Assembly (NCBI RefSeq): GCF_018294505.1
Contig: NC_057812.1
Span: 60,991,789 to 61,055,788, forward strand
Length of the DNA stretch: 64,000 nt
Reading direction: 5' to 3'
Origin: Triticum aestivum
Lineage: Eukaryota; Streptophyta; Magnoliopsida; Poales; Poaceae
Positions 22,575 to 33,994 of this stretch are shown here, one piece after another. Below the pieces are notes generated by a model. It was not told where the DNA came from. It saw nothing but the letters and a program-made list of their open reading frames with translations, and ran no database searches. The translations under genes were made by a program, and so were the position numbers. Each line of letters opens with the position of its first letter. Position 1 is the stretch's first letter.

Positions 22575-25500
22575 TGTGACGCCCCCGATTCAATCGTACA
22601 CTAATCATGCACGCAAATGTGTACGATCAAGATCAGGGACTCACGGGAAGATATCACAACACAACTCTACAAATAAAATAAGTCATACAAGCATCATAAT
22701 ACAAGCCAGGGGCCTCGAGGGCTCGAATACAAGTGCTCGATCATAGACGAGTCAGCGGAAGCAACAATATCTGAGTACAGACATAAGTTAAACAAGTGTG
22801 CCTTAAGAAGGCTAGCACAAACTGGGATACAGATCGAAAGAGGCGCAGGCCTCCTGCCTGGGATCCTCCTAACTACTCCAGGTCGTCGTCAGCGGGCAGC
22901 ACGTAGTAGTAGGCACCTCCGGTGTAGTAGGGGTCATCGTCGACGGTGGCGTCTGGCTCCTGGACTCCAGCATCTGGTTGCGACAACCAGAAAGAAAGGA
23001 AAGGGGGAAAAGGGGGGAGAAAGCAACCGTGAGTACTCATCCAAAGTACTCGCAAGCAAGGAACTACACTACATATGCATGGGTATAGGTGTAAGGAGGC
23101 CATATCAGTGGACTGAACTGCAGAATGCCAGAATAAGAGGGGGATAGCTAATCCTATCGAAGACTACGCTTCTGGCAGCCTCCGCCTCGCAGCATGTAGA
23201 AGAGAGTAGATTGAAGTCCTCCAAGTAGCATCTCCAAGTAGCATCTCCAAGTAGCATCTCCAAGTAGCATCTCCAAGTAGCATCGCATAGCATAAACCTA
23301 CCCGGCGATCCTCTCCTCGTCGCCCTGCGGAAAAGCGATCACCGGGTTGTCTGTGGAACTTTGAAGGGTGTGTTTTATTAAGTATCCGGTTCTAGTTGTC
23401 ATAAGGTCAAGGTACAACTCCAAGTCGTCCTGTTACCGAAGATCACGGCTATTCGAATAGATTAACTTCCCTGCAGGGGTGCACCACATAACCCAACACG
23501 CTCGATCCCATTTGGCCGGACACACTTTCCTGGGTCATGCCCGGCCTCGGAAGATCAACACGTCGCAGCCCCACCTAGGCAAAACAGAGAGGCCAGCACG
23601 CCGGTCTAAACCTAAGCGCGCAGGGGTCTGGGCCCATCGCCCTGAGCACACCTGCACGTTGCGTGGGCGGCCGAAAGCAGACCTAGCCTAGTGGCGTTCC
23701 AGTCCAATTCGGCGCGCGCCGCTCCGTCGCTGACGTCTGAAGTGCTTCGGCTGATACCACGACGTCGGGATACCCATAACTACTCCCACGTAGATGGTTA
23801 GTGCGTATAGGCTCGTAGCCGACTCAGATCAAATACCAAGATCTCGTTAAGCGTGTTAAGTATCCGCGAACGCCGAACAGGGCCAGGCCCACCTGTCTCC
23901 TAGGTGGTCTCAACCTGCCCTGTCGCTCCGCCACAAAGTAACAGTCGAGGGCCGTCGGGAACCCAGGCCCACCTCTACCGGGATGGAGCCACCTGTCCTT
24001 TCAGCCCCCTCGTCAGAATCACTTGCGGGTACTCAATGAGCTGACCCGACTTTAGTCACCATCTGTATAGCATGTATGTAGCAAGGCAGACTGACAAGAA
24101 TGTAGGGCCAATGATGATAAACTAGCATCCTATACTAAGCATTTAGGATTGCAGGTAAGGTATCAACAGATGTAGCGACAATGTCAGGCTATGCATTAGA
24201 ATAGGATTAACGAAAAGCAGTAACATGCTACACTACTCTAATGCAAGCAGTATAGAGGAGAGTAGGCGATATCTGGTGATCAAGGGGGGGGGGCTTGCCT
24301 GGTTGCTCTGGCAAGAGAGAGGAGTCGTCAACAACGTAGTCGATCGGGGCAGCAGCAGCGTCGGTCTCGGAGTCTACCGGAAAGGAGTAACGGAGGGGGA
24401 ACACAATAAATAACAGAGCAATCAAATGTAACACAAAGCAAGACGCGGCAATACGTTGTGCTAGGGGTGACCTAACGTAGGGATAGGCGATACCGGTGAA
24501 GGGGGAAACATCCGGGAAAGTATTCCCGGTGTTTCGCGTTTTCGGACAGGTGAACCAGAGGGGGAAAGTTGCGAGTTCGATAGGTTAGGGGTGTGTGGCG
24601 GACGAACGGACTACGTATCCGGAATCGTCCCGCCGTTCTGAGCAACTTTCATGTTGAAAATATTTTAATCCGAGTTACGGATTAAAAGATATGATTTTCT
24701 AAAGATTATATTAATTTCTGGAATTTAATTAATTAATTATTTAATTCGAAAATGAATTTATGACGCCAGCATGATGTCATGCTGACGTCAGCAGTCAACA
24801 GGGTTGACTTGGTCAACCTGACGCGTGGGTCCAATGGGACGCACCTGTCATACTCTATTAATTTAATTTAATTTTTATTAACTTAATTTAATTAAGGTTA
24901 ATTAAATTTGTTTTTATTTTAATTATTGTTTTTATTAATTATTATTATTATTTTTATTTATTTTTATTATTTTTTTTATTCTCAGGGCGTGGGCCCCGGC
25001 TGTCATTGGGCCAGGGGGCCAAACGGGCATACGGGCAGGCGGGTGCGGGCAAAGCCACAGCCCTGTCCGATAACAAGGGGCGGCCGGAACGGGCTCCTGG
25101 GCGCCGGCACGGCACTAGCGCTGGCGCCGGAGGTGGCCGGTGCGGCGCACGCGCGACGAAGCCAGAACGGGGGGGGGGGGGGGCTGCGAGACGACGCCGG
25201 AGCGCGACCGGATCGAACTCACAGCGGCGGGAGTGAGCAGAGGCGGCAATAGAGCGGCGCGGACGCGGCGAGTGAGGCCAGGCGCAGGTGGTCGAGGCAA
25301 GGCCACGCGCGGGAGTGCGCGAGCGCGGCGCTGGGTGAGCGCGCGGTCGGGGGAGAGCCGCGGTCGGCGTGGTGGCGGGGGCGCGCGCGCGCGGAGGCGC
25401 GGCCAGATCCGGTGACGGGAGAGAGGGGAGGGGCGCAGCTCACAGGGGGGATGTAGGGGACGAGGCAATGGGGCTCGGGGAGGATGCTAGGGACGTCGTC

Positions 25501-26439
25501 GGCGTGGAAGCAGACCGGTGGGGGGGGGGGCGTGGTCGAGGCGGAGCGATCCGGCGAGGTAGGTCCGGCGGGGTGGCCTGCGAGGTCCAGCGGCGTCCGG
25601 TGTGGCGACGGGGATGGGGCGGCTCTCGGCGACGGCGGGGAAGAACCGGACGGCGTCGGGGTTCGGCGACGAGGGCGGAGGCGCCATGGTGCGCGACGGC
25701 AGCGGGGGGGTGTCGAGCGGCGTCGGGGCGCCTGTTCCCCCGATCCAGATCGGAAGGGAGCGAGGGGGGCGAGCGGGGTGGGGCGAGTGGGGGTCTCGTC
25801 CCCGATCCAGACTGAGCGGAGAGGAGGAGGGGATCGGGGCGAGGGGATCGGGGGGAGGGGAAGTGGGGACGAGTGGGGAGGGAACCGCTAGGGTTTCGGT
25901 CGCCCCAGGGGGCTATAGGCACCGGCTGGGCCGGCCTGGTTGGCCCAGAGGCCAGCTGGGCTGTGGCCCAGTGGGGGGGGGGGTTCTTTCCCTTTTTTTT
26001 TCTGTTTCCTTTTCTTCTTTTTTTTTATTCTATTTCTTTTCAGTTTTCTTTTATTTTTGTTTTATAAAATATAAAAGTTGTATCTTAAATAGTAACAATA
26101 ATTATACCTCTGCCACAAAAAGGTTTAACCCCCAAATAATATAGTTTAGTATTTTATAAAATACCAACACACTTATTTATTTATTTTACCGACAATTTTA
26201 ATTAATTGAATGCATTTAGACATTTTATAAAAATGTGGTTCCTCCACCAACATTACTTATGAATTATTTGTTACATTTAGAACATTTTAGTTTTGACTTT
26301 TGAAAACTTTAACTGTTTGACTTTATTTTGAATTTGAATTTGAATCGGTTTCGAACCAATGTGAGTTTAGCAACAGTAATCGTGGTGACGTGGCATCATT
26401 AGCAAAGGTTTACTGTAGCTTGATTATCCGGGCGTCACA
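22575..26439 (-). repeat. LARD-like element 5' LTR (right copy)
   Basis: This 3,865-bp LTR is near-identical to the left one. It differs by one extra 13-bp minisatellite unit, by a shorter and rearranged A/T-rich stretch around 24851-24905, and by G-run lengths (for example 25169-25182). It would carry the promoter for minus-strand transcription. Confidence 0.88.
23219..23283. repeat. 13-bp minisatellite, 5 units (right LARD LTR)
   Basis: Five head-to-tail CTCCAAGTAGCAT units, against four in the left LTR. The flanks are the same in both. Confidence 0.95.
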
Positions 26440-28576
26440 GTCTCTTACCGATTTACCGCTATCTTTTTGGGGCTATGCTTTAGAGACTGCCGCATTCACT
26501 TTAAATAGGGCTCCGTCGAAATCCGTTGAGATGACACCGTATGAATTATGGTTTGGGAAGAAACCTAAGCTGTCATTTCTAAAAGTTTGGGGATGCGATG
26601 CTTATGTCAAGAAACTTCAACCTGAAAAGCTCGAACCCAAGTCGGAAAAATGCGTCTTCATAGGATACCCTAAAGAAACTATTGGGTATACCTTCTACCT
26701 CAGATCCGAAGGCAAGATCTTTGTTGCCAAGAACGGATCCTTTCTGGAGAAGGAGTTTCTCTCGAAAGAATTAAGTGGGAGGAAAGTAGAACTTGATGAA
26801 GTATTACCTCTTGAACCGGAAAATGGCGCAGCTCAAGAAAATGTTCCTGAGGTGCCTGCACCGACTAGAGAGGAAGTTAATGATGATGATCAAGATACTT
26901 CTGATCAAGCTCCTACTGAAATTCGTAGGTCCACAAGGACACGTTCCGCACCAGAGTGGTACGGCAATCCTGTCTTGGAAATCATGTTGTTAGACAACGG
27001 TGAACCTTCAAACTATGAAGAAGCGATGGCGGGCCCGAATTCCGACAAATGGCTAGAAGCCATGAAATCCGAGATAGGATCCATGTATGAAAACGAAGTA
27101 TGGACTTTGACTGACTTGCCCATTGAGCGGCGAGCCATAGAAAATAAATGGATCTTTAAGAAGAAGACAGACGCGGATGGTAATGTGACCATCTATAAAG
27201 CTCGCCTTGTCGCTAAGGGTTATCGACAAGTTCAAGGGGTTGACTACGATGAGACTTTCTCACCGGTAGAGAAGCTAAAGTCCGTCCGAATCATGTTAGC
27301 AATTGCCGCATTCTATGATTATGAGATATGGCAAATGGACGTCAAAACGGCATTCCTTAATGGTTTCCTTAAGGAAGAATTATATATGATGCAGCCGGAA
27401 GGTTTTGTTGATCCTAAGAATGCTAACAAGGTGTGCAAGCTCCAACGCTCGATTTATGGGCTGGTGCAAGCATCTCGGAGTTGGAACATTCACTTTGATG
27501 AGATGATCAAAGCGTTTGGGTTTACACAGACTTATGGAGAAGCCTGCGTTTACAAGAAAGTGAGTGGGAGCTCTATAGCATTTCTCATATTATATGTAGA
27601 TGACATACTTTTGATGGGAAATGATATAGAACTCTTGGACAGCATTAAGGCCTACTTGAATAAGAGTTTTTCAATGAAGGACCTTGGAGAAGCTGCTTAT
27701 ATATTAGGCATCAAGATCTATAGAGACAGATCAAGACGCCTCATAGGTATTTCACAAAGCACATACCTTGATAAGATATTGAAGAAGTTCAATATGGATC
27801 AGTCCAAGAAGGGGTTCTTGCCTGTGTTGCAAGGTGTGAAATTGAGCTCAGCTCAATGTCCGACCACGGCAGAAGATATAGAAGAGATGAGTGTCATCCC
27901 CTATGCCTCAGCCATAGGTTCTATTATGTATGCCATGCTGTGTACCAGACCTGATGTAAACCTTGCCGTAAGTTTGGTAGGAAGGTACCAAAGTAATCCC
28001 GGCAAGGAACACTGGACAACGGTCAAGAATATTCTGAAGTACCTGAAAAGGACTAACGAAATGTTTCTCATCTATGGAGGTGACGAAGAGCTCGTCGTAA
28101 AGGGTTACGTCGATGCTAGCTTCGACACAGATCTGGATGACTCAAAGTCACAAACCGGATACGTGTATATTTTGAATGGTGGGGCAGTAAGCTGGTGCAG
28201 TTGCAAGCAGAGCGTCGTGGAGGGATCTACATGTGAAGCGGAGTACATGGCAGCCTCGGAGGCAGCGCATGAAGCAATTTGGGTGAAGGAGTTCATCACC
28301 GACCTAGGAGTCATACCCAATGCGTCGGGGCCGATCAAACTCTTCTGTGACAACACTGGAGCTATTGCACTTGCCAAGGAGCCCAGGTTTCACAAGAAGA
28401 CCAGGCACATCAAGCGTCGCTTCAACTCCATTCGTGAAAATGTTCAAGATGGATACATAGATATTTGTGAAGTACATACGGACCTGAATGTAGCAGATCC
28501 GTTGACTAAACCTCTCCCTAGAGCAAAACATGATCAACACCAGAATTCCATGGGTGTTCGATTCATCACAATGTAA
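26440..28576 (+). pseudogene. gag-pol: Copia integrase C-terminus, reverse transcriptase and RNase H (3' half)
   Basis: This is the continuation of the frame broken at 14461. The first 16 or so codons upstream of 26440 that are open in this frame belong to the LARD LTR and are not part of the gene. It begins in the integrase C-terminal region (TLNRAPSKS, GCDAYV), followed by a linker with acidic stretches, the RT with DVKTAFLNG and the YVDD active site at 27593-27604, and the RNase H/tether with YVDASF, EAEYMA and HIKRRF. It stops at 28576. No internal stop is present. It has no start of its own, so it cannot be expressed normally. Cellular role: copying element RNA into cDNA in cytoplasmic particles. 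Confidence 0.93.
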
Positions 28577-28596
28577 CTAGATTATTGACTCTAGTG

Positions 28597-28607
28597 CAAG
28601 TGGGAGA
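28597..28607 (+). promoter_or_regulatory. Polypurine tract of copy A
   Basis: CAAGTGGGAGA lies directly before the LTR start TGTTGG at 28609, as expected for second-strand cDNA priming in this lineage. Confidence 0.85.
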
Positions 28608-28608
28608 C

Positions 28609-30332
28609 TGTTGGAAATATGCCCTAGAGGCAATAATAAAAGCATTATTATTATATTTCCTTGTTCATGATAATTGTCTTTATTCATGCTATAATTGTGT
28701 TATCCGGAAATCGTAATACATGTGTGAATAATAGACACCAACATGTCCCTAGTAAGCCTCTAGTTGACTAGCTCGTTGATCAACAGATAGTCATGGTTTC
28801 CTGACTATGGACATTGGATGTCATTGATAACGAGATCACATCATTAGGAGAATGATGTGATGGACAAGACCCAATCCTAAACATAGCACAAGATCGTATA
28901 GTTCGTTTGCTAGAGTTTTCCAATGTCAAGTATCCTTTCCTTAGACCATGAGATCGTGTAACTCCCGGATACCGTAGGAGTGCTTTGGTTATACCGAACG
29001 TCACAAGTAACTGGGTGACCATAAAGGTATACTACGGATTTCTTCGAAAGTGTCTGTTGGGTTGACACGGATCAAGACTGGGATTTGTCACTCCGTATGA
29101 CGGAGATGTATCACTGGGCCCACTCGGTAATGCATCATCATTATGAGCTCAAAGTGACCAAGTGTCTGGTCACGGGATCATGCATTACGGTACGAGTAAA
29201 GTGACTTGCCGGTAACGAGATTGAACGAGGTATTGGGATACCGACGATTGAATCTCGGGCAAGTAACATACCGATTGACGAAGGGAATTGTATACGGGGT
29301 TGCTTGAATCCTCGACATCGTGGTTCATTTGATGAGATCATCGAGGAGCGTGTGGTAGCCAACATGGGTATCCAGATCCCGCTGTTGGTTATTGACCGGA
29401 GAGCGATCTCGGTCATGTCTACATGTCTCCCGAACCCGTAGGGTCTACACACTTAAGGTTCGGTGATGCTAAGGTTGTAGGGATATGTATATGCAGTAAC
29501 CTGAATGTTGTTCGGAGTCCCGGATGAGATCCCAGATGTCACGAGGAGTTCCGGAATGGTCCGGAGGTAAAGAATTATATATAGGAAGTGCTATTTCGGC
29601 CATCGGACAAGTTTCGGGGTCACCGGTATTGTACCGGGACCACCGGAAGGGTCCCGGGGGTCCACCGAGTGGGGCCACCTGCCCCGGGGGGCCACATGGG
29701 CTGTAGGGGGTGCGCCTTGGACTATATGGGCCAAGGGCACCAGCCCCAAGAGGCCCATGCGCCAAGAGATAAGGAAGGGAAGAGTCCCGAAGGGGGAAGG
29801 CACCTCCTAGGTGCCTTGGGGAGGAGGGATTCCTCCCTTGGCCGCCGCCCCCCTAGGAGATTGGATCTCCTAGGGCCGGCGCCCCCCTAGGCTCCCTATA
29901 TATAGTGGGGAAAGGAGGGCCTCTCAACCACGCCTTTGGTGCCTCCCTCTCCCTCTCCAACACCTCCTCCTCCTCCATAGAGCTTAGCGAAGCCCTGCCG
30001 GAGTACTGCAGCTCCATCACCACCACGCCGTCGTGCTGCTGCTGGAGCCCTCTTCCTTAGCCTCTCCTTTCCCCTTGCTGGATCAAGAAGGAGGAGACGT
30101 TACGCTGACCGTACGTGTGTTCAACGCGGAGGTGCCGTCTGTTCGGCGCTAGGATCTCTGGTGATTTGGATCATGTCGTGTACGCCTTCCTCATCCCCGT
30201 TCTTTGAATGCTTCCGCGCGTGATCTACAAAGGTATGTAGATGCAATCCAATCACTCGTTGATAGATGAACTCATAGATGGATCTTGGTGAAACCGTAGG
30301 AAATTTTTTGTTTTCTGCAACGTTCCCCAACA
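28609..30332 (+). repeat. Shared LTR: 3' LTR of copy A and 5' LTR of copy B
   Basis: This 1,724-bp LTR starts with canonical TGTTGGAAAT and ends CCCCAACA. A TATA stretch lies near 29898-29905. It is preceded by a polypurine tract (copy A) and followed by a primer-binding site and leader (copy B), so one LTR serves two internal domains. Confidence 0.92.
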
Positions 30333-32116
30333 GTGGCATCATGAGCTAGGTCTATGCGTAGTTCTCTTGCACGAGTAGAACACAAATTTGTTGTGGGCGT
30401 TGATGTTGTCAACTTTATTGCCGCTACTAGTCTTATCTTGCTTCAACGGTATTGTGGGATGAAGCGGCCCGGACCAACCTTACACGTACACTTACGTGAG
30501 ACCGGTTCCACCGACTAACATGCACAAGATGCATAAGGTGGCTGGCGGGTGTCTGTCTCTCCCACTTTAGTTGGAGCGGATTCGATGAAAAGGGTCCTTA
30601 TGAAGGGTAAATAGAAGTTGACAAATCACGTTGTGGCTTTCACGTAGGTAAGAAACGTTCTTGCTAGAACCCTTTTTCAGCCACGTAAAACTTGCAACAA
30701 CAATTAGAGGACGTCTAACTCGTTTTTGCAGCAAGTGCTTTGTGATATGATATGGCCAAAGTTGTGATGAATGATGAATGATATATATGTGATGTATGAG
30801 ATGTTCATGCTATTGTAATAGGAATCACGACTTGCATGTCGATGAGTATGACAACCGGCAGGAGCCATAGGAGTTGTCTTTATTTTTTTGTATGACCTGC
30901 GTGTCATTGAGAAACGCCATGTAAATTACTTTACTTTATTGCTAAACGTGTTAGCCGTAGTAGTAGAAGTAATAATTGGCGAGCAACTTCATGGAGACAC
31001 GATGATGGAGATCATGATGATGGAGATCATGGTGTCATGCCGGTGACAAGATGATCATGGAGCCCCAAGATGGAGATCAAAGGAGCTATGTGATATTGGC
31101 CATATCATGTCACTATTATTATTTGATTGCATGTGATGTTTATCATGTTTTGCATCTTGTTTGCTTAGAACGACGGTAGTAAATAAGATGATCCCTCATA
31201 ATAATTTCAAGAAAGTGTTCCCCCTAACTGTGCACCGTTGTGACAGTTCGTTGTTTCGAAGCACCACGTGATGATCGGGTGTGATAGATTCCAACGTTCA
31301 CATACAACGGGTGTAAGACAGATTTACACATGCAAACACTTAGGTTGACTTGACGAGCCTAGCTTGTACAGACATGGCCTCGGAACACAGAAGACCGAAA
31401 GGTCGAGCATGAGTCGTATAGAAGACACGATCAACATGAAAATGTTCACCGATGTTGACTAGTCTGTCTCACGTGATGATCGGACACGGCCTAGTTAACT
31501 CGGATCATGTTATACTTAGATTACAGGAGGGATGTCTATCTAAGTGGGAGTTCATTGAATAATTTGATTAGATGAACTTAATTATCATGAACTTAGTCTA
31601 AATTTTTTACAATATGTCTTGTAGATCAAATGGCCAACGTAGTCCTCAACTTCAATGCGTTCCTAGAGAAAACCAAGATGAAAGACGATGGCAGCAACTA
31701 CACGGACTGGGTCCGGAACCTGAGGATCATCCTCATAGCTGCCAAGAAAGATTATGTCCTACAAGCACCGCTAGGTGACGCACCTGTTCTCCCTGCAGAA
31801 CAAGACGTTATGAACGCTTGGCAGGCACGTACCGATGACTACTCCCTCGTTCAGTGCGGCTTGCTTTACAGCTTAGAGCCGGGGCTCCAAAAGCGTTTTG
31901 AGAGACACGGAGCATATGAGATGTTCGAAGAGCTGAAAATGGTTTTCCAAGCTCATGCCCAGGTCGAGAGATATCAAGTCTCCAACAAGTTCTTCAGCTG
32001 TAAGATGGAGGAAAACAATTCTGTCAGTGAGCACATACTCACTATGTCTGGGTTGCATAACCGCTTGACTCAGCTGGGAGTTAATCTCCCGGATGACGCG
32101 GTCATTGACAGAATCC
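30333..32116 (+). mobile_element. Copia copy B, leader and 5' gag only
   Basis: The primer-binding site GTGGCATCATGAGC at 30333-30346 is followed by a full-length leader, including the 298 bp missing in copy A, and then gag. Homology to copy A stops after GACAGAATCC at 32116. Everything 3' of that (rest of gag, pol, 3' LTR) is absent. Confidence 0.9.
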
Positions 32117-32121
32117 ATTAG
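31630..32121 (+). pseudogene. Truncated Copia gag of copy B
   Basis: The 163-codon frame is collinear with residues 1-162 of copy A gag without any indel; only scattered substitutions differ. The last codon and stop come from the foreign sequence joined at 32117. The zinc knuckle and everything beyond are missing. It could at most give a gag N-terminal fragment. Confidence 0.9.
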
Positions 32122-32232
32122 AATTCAAGGTGTATTAAATCATTGCATGTAGAATCATAGACTAGTATTAGGGATGTATTAGGGATGTATAAGGATGATA
32201 CTAGTATATGATACTCCCCATTACAACCAGCC
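32117..32232. mobile_element. MITE fragments at the Copia B breakpoint
   Basis: 32120-32148 (AGAATTCAAGGTGTATTAAA onward) matches the interior of the Stowaway element at 32880-32910. It is followed by the right end of a Tourist-like MITE, ending CCCCATTACAACCAGCC at 32232 before TAA. Both are incomplete, so this is a rearranged junction. Confidence 0.55.
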
Positions 32233-32305
32233 TAAGTGGTATCATGCACTTGTGACTAGCAAACATGCTTATGTGATAGACAATTAAAAAAGAGAGAGAT
32301 GATTA

Positions 32306-32592
32306 GGTTGGTCATAATGGGAGTATCATAGGTAATATCATGCATGTCAACTAGGCAAATTTGATGAGGTGGCATAGGATTAAATAAAGAAAAAGAGCGT
32401 TGAGTATCATATCATGATACCATATCATATTAAATGTTTCGCTACTATGTGTCATGCATGCTAATAAATGAAGTCATTTATGATACTAACATATGATACT
32501 ATGCACTACGGATGTAGTATCATACACTAGTATCATGTGCATGATACTAGTATATGATACTTGTCATTGCCACCATTTATTATGACCACTGG
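32306..32592. mobile_element. Tourist-like MITE
   Basis: The left terminus GGTTGGTCATAATGGGAGTA follows TTA at 32303-32305. The right end near 32592 (ATTATGACCAC) is a diverged complement. The interior is rich in ATGATACTAGTATATGATAC-type palindromic repeats. The right border is approximate. 32593-32790 contains continued GATACTAGT repeats and unique sequence with no gene seen. Confidence 0.6.
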
Positions 32593-32792
32593 TATCATAA
32601 CAAATAGTATGCTACTATATGTCACAATATGATACTAGTGTACTATGTGCATGTAGCGGTCAGTTACCCTGGAAAGGTGCGGGGCGTGCATGTTCTTTGC
32701 TGCATGCAACTGCAATAATTAGTGACAAACTAGCTCGTTCTCTCTCGTTTTTCATCCCGTCTTGGTACGAGAATTTCGGTCGGCAGGAACTA

Positions 32793-33115
32793 CTCCCTTC
32801 TTTCCGGTTTATAGGGTTTATATTAAAATTTTAGTTTTTCCATTTTATAAGGCTCCATTTGGTTGTTCTCCATCACAAGTTCAGAATTCAAGGTGTATTA
32901 AATCATTGCATGCAAGTATTAAGAGAAAATTGACCAATGCATGTACTTTATGCATGCATGTATTGTAATTAATACATTGGTAAACATAAATTTTTGAGAA
33001 AAACAAGAGCATTAGTTGGGTGATTTTACAAATTACAAAAAGTATTCCATCACTCACCATCTACCTTGGTTGGTGAGATTTTTGAATTGAGCCCTATAAA
33101 CCGGAAAGGAAGGAG
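32793..33115. mobile_element. Stowaway-type MITE
   Basis: This 323-bp element starts CTCCCTTCTTTCCGG and ends with the complementary CCGGAAAGGAAGGAG, flanked by TA (32791-32792 and 33116-33117). It belongs to the same family as 8306-8629, with the shared interior TTTTAGT..TTTCCATTTTATAA. Confidence 0.88.
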
Positions 33116-33120
33116 TATAA

Positions 33121-33435
33121 GACCTCTTCCAATGCAAATGTGCTTAGATGATGTGCTAAGTGCATTAAATACTTTAGCAACTCAACTCCCCAATGCATAG
33201 GTGCTTAACTTCTTGTTGCTAAGTACACTTTATTTAATGAGTTAGCACCTAAAGTCTTTCATGCATTGGTCAAATTGTTTCATTTAAGTGGTTTGTCTAG
33301 GTTCTCGTGCTTGGCATTGGTTCTTCCTGTGGTCACCAATGTGTTCTCTCCCCTCCTTAAATGTTGTGCCATGTCATTTTTTCACTTATGTGGCAATGCT
33401 TAACACCTGTCCACGGTGGAGCACTGGGAAGGGCC
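33121..33435. mobile_element. Tourist-like MITE (GACCTCTTCC family)
   Basis: This 315-bp element is flanked by TAA at 33118-33120 and 33436-33438. Its termini, GACCTCTTCCAATGC and the complement of GCACTGGGAAGGGCC, are imperfect inverted repeats. It abuts the Stowaway element on its left. Confidence 0.75.
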
Positions 33436-33438
33436 TAA

Positions 33439-33975
33439 ACCTAGACGCAGATAGTATTACACTGTCTGTGAACCCTGTTAGTATATTGTAAATGATGGAC
33501 ATAAAATTTAGTCTATAATCTCTGTTAGTATACTGTAAATGATGGACAGGATTGCACCGTTTGTGAACTCTACTGTTTATAGTTATGCTAAATTATATGA
33601 AGAAATAGTGGTGTCTGCTTAACTGCTTATACTCAATATATACATGGAACAAGTACGGCCAATGGAATAAGTATCTCTAGTCAGTCTTAGACGTGGTGGC
33701 ATTGGTTCCGGCATCCCCATAGGGTGTGTGAGTATTAGTTTCACCGTATAGGATTCGTCAAGTTGTGGGGTAGAGTCGTCAACCATGATGCATCGGTTTG
33801 TAGTGGAATAGTTATCTCGTATATCATATCTCGCAACAGGGCTTTTGACTTCAAAATGAGGTTGGGTGTTCTCGTCCGGCCTTCTCGTTCCTCTTGAGTT
33901 TGAATGTTCATTCTTCGGATCCTCATCGTTGGTATCTCTTGACAAAAACTTAAGCTTCTTGGTTGCAATTACAAA
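33439..33975. repeat. Segment X, copy 2
   Basis: This is the direct repeat of 8826-9335 on the other side of the Copia array. Both copies have Stowaway and Tourist MITEs on their left. A 108-codon minus-strand frame (33619-33945) is open here but broken in copy 1. Confidence 0.65.
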
Positions 33976-33994
33976 GGTCTAAGCTTGGAGGAGT

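Larger units (their letters stand above)
14462..26439 (-). mobile_element. LARD-like non-autonomous LTR retrotransposon nested in Copia integrase
   Basis: The 11,978-bp element has LTRs at 14462-18363 and 22575-26439 and a 4.2-kb internal region. It starts TGTGACGCCC and ends GGGCGTCACA. The perfect 5-bp duplication GTCTC lies at 14457-14461 and 26440-26444. The complement of an initiator-Met PBS (TTGGTATCAGAGCC on the minus strand) abuts the right LTR and a purine tract abuts the left LTR, so it runs on the minus strand. There is no gag, protease, RT, RNase H or integrase, so it depends on another element. LTRs near 4 kb around a non-coding core match the organisation of Triticeae LARDs. The PPT-proximal sequence resembles Gypsy-type elements. 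The family name is not determined. Confidence 0.88.
9891..30332 (+). mobile_element. BARE/WIS/Angela-type Copia retrotransposon, copy A
   Basis: The element has a 5' LTR, PBS, leader, a gag-protease-integrase part, a large nested LARD-like insert, an integrase tail-RT-RNase H part, a polypurine tract and a second LTR. The domain order PR-IN-RT-RH is Copia. Without the nested insert it is about 8.5 kb. The two coding parts are in the same reading frame, and together would form one uninterrupted frame of about 1,325 codons. Its second LTR is followed directly by another PBS and internal region (copy B), so this LTR is shared. Confidence 0.93.

Noticed and set aside
23105..23293. Repetitive short ORF over the 13-bp units, considered as a CRISPR-like array
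   Set aside because: Units are directly adjacent without spacers; it is a minisatellite in a eukaryotic LTR.
26390..26439. First codons of the long frame that continues into Copia RT
   Set aside because: They belong to the LARD LTR; the apparent start is read-through and not a Copia start codon.
33619..33945. 108-codon minus-strand ORF in segment X copy 2
   Set aside because: The equivalent frame in copy 1 has stops and no domain is visible.
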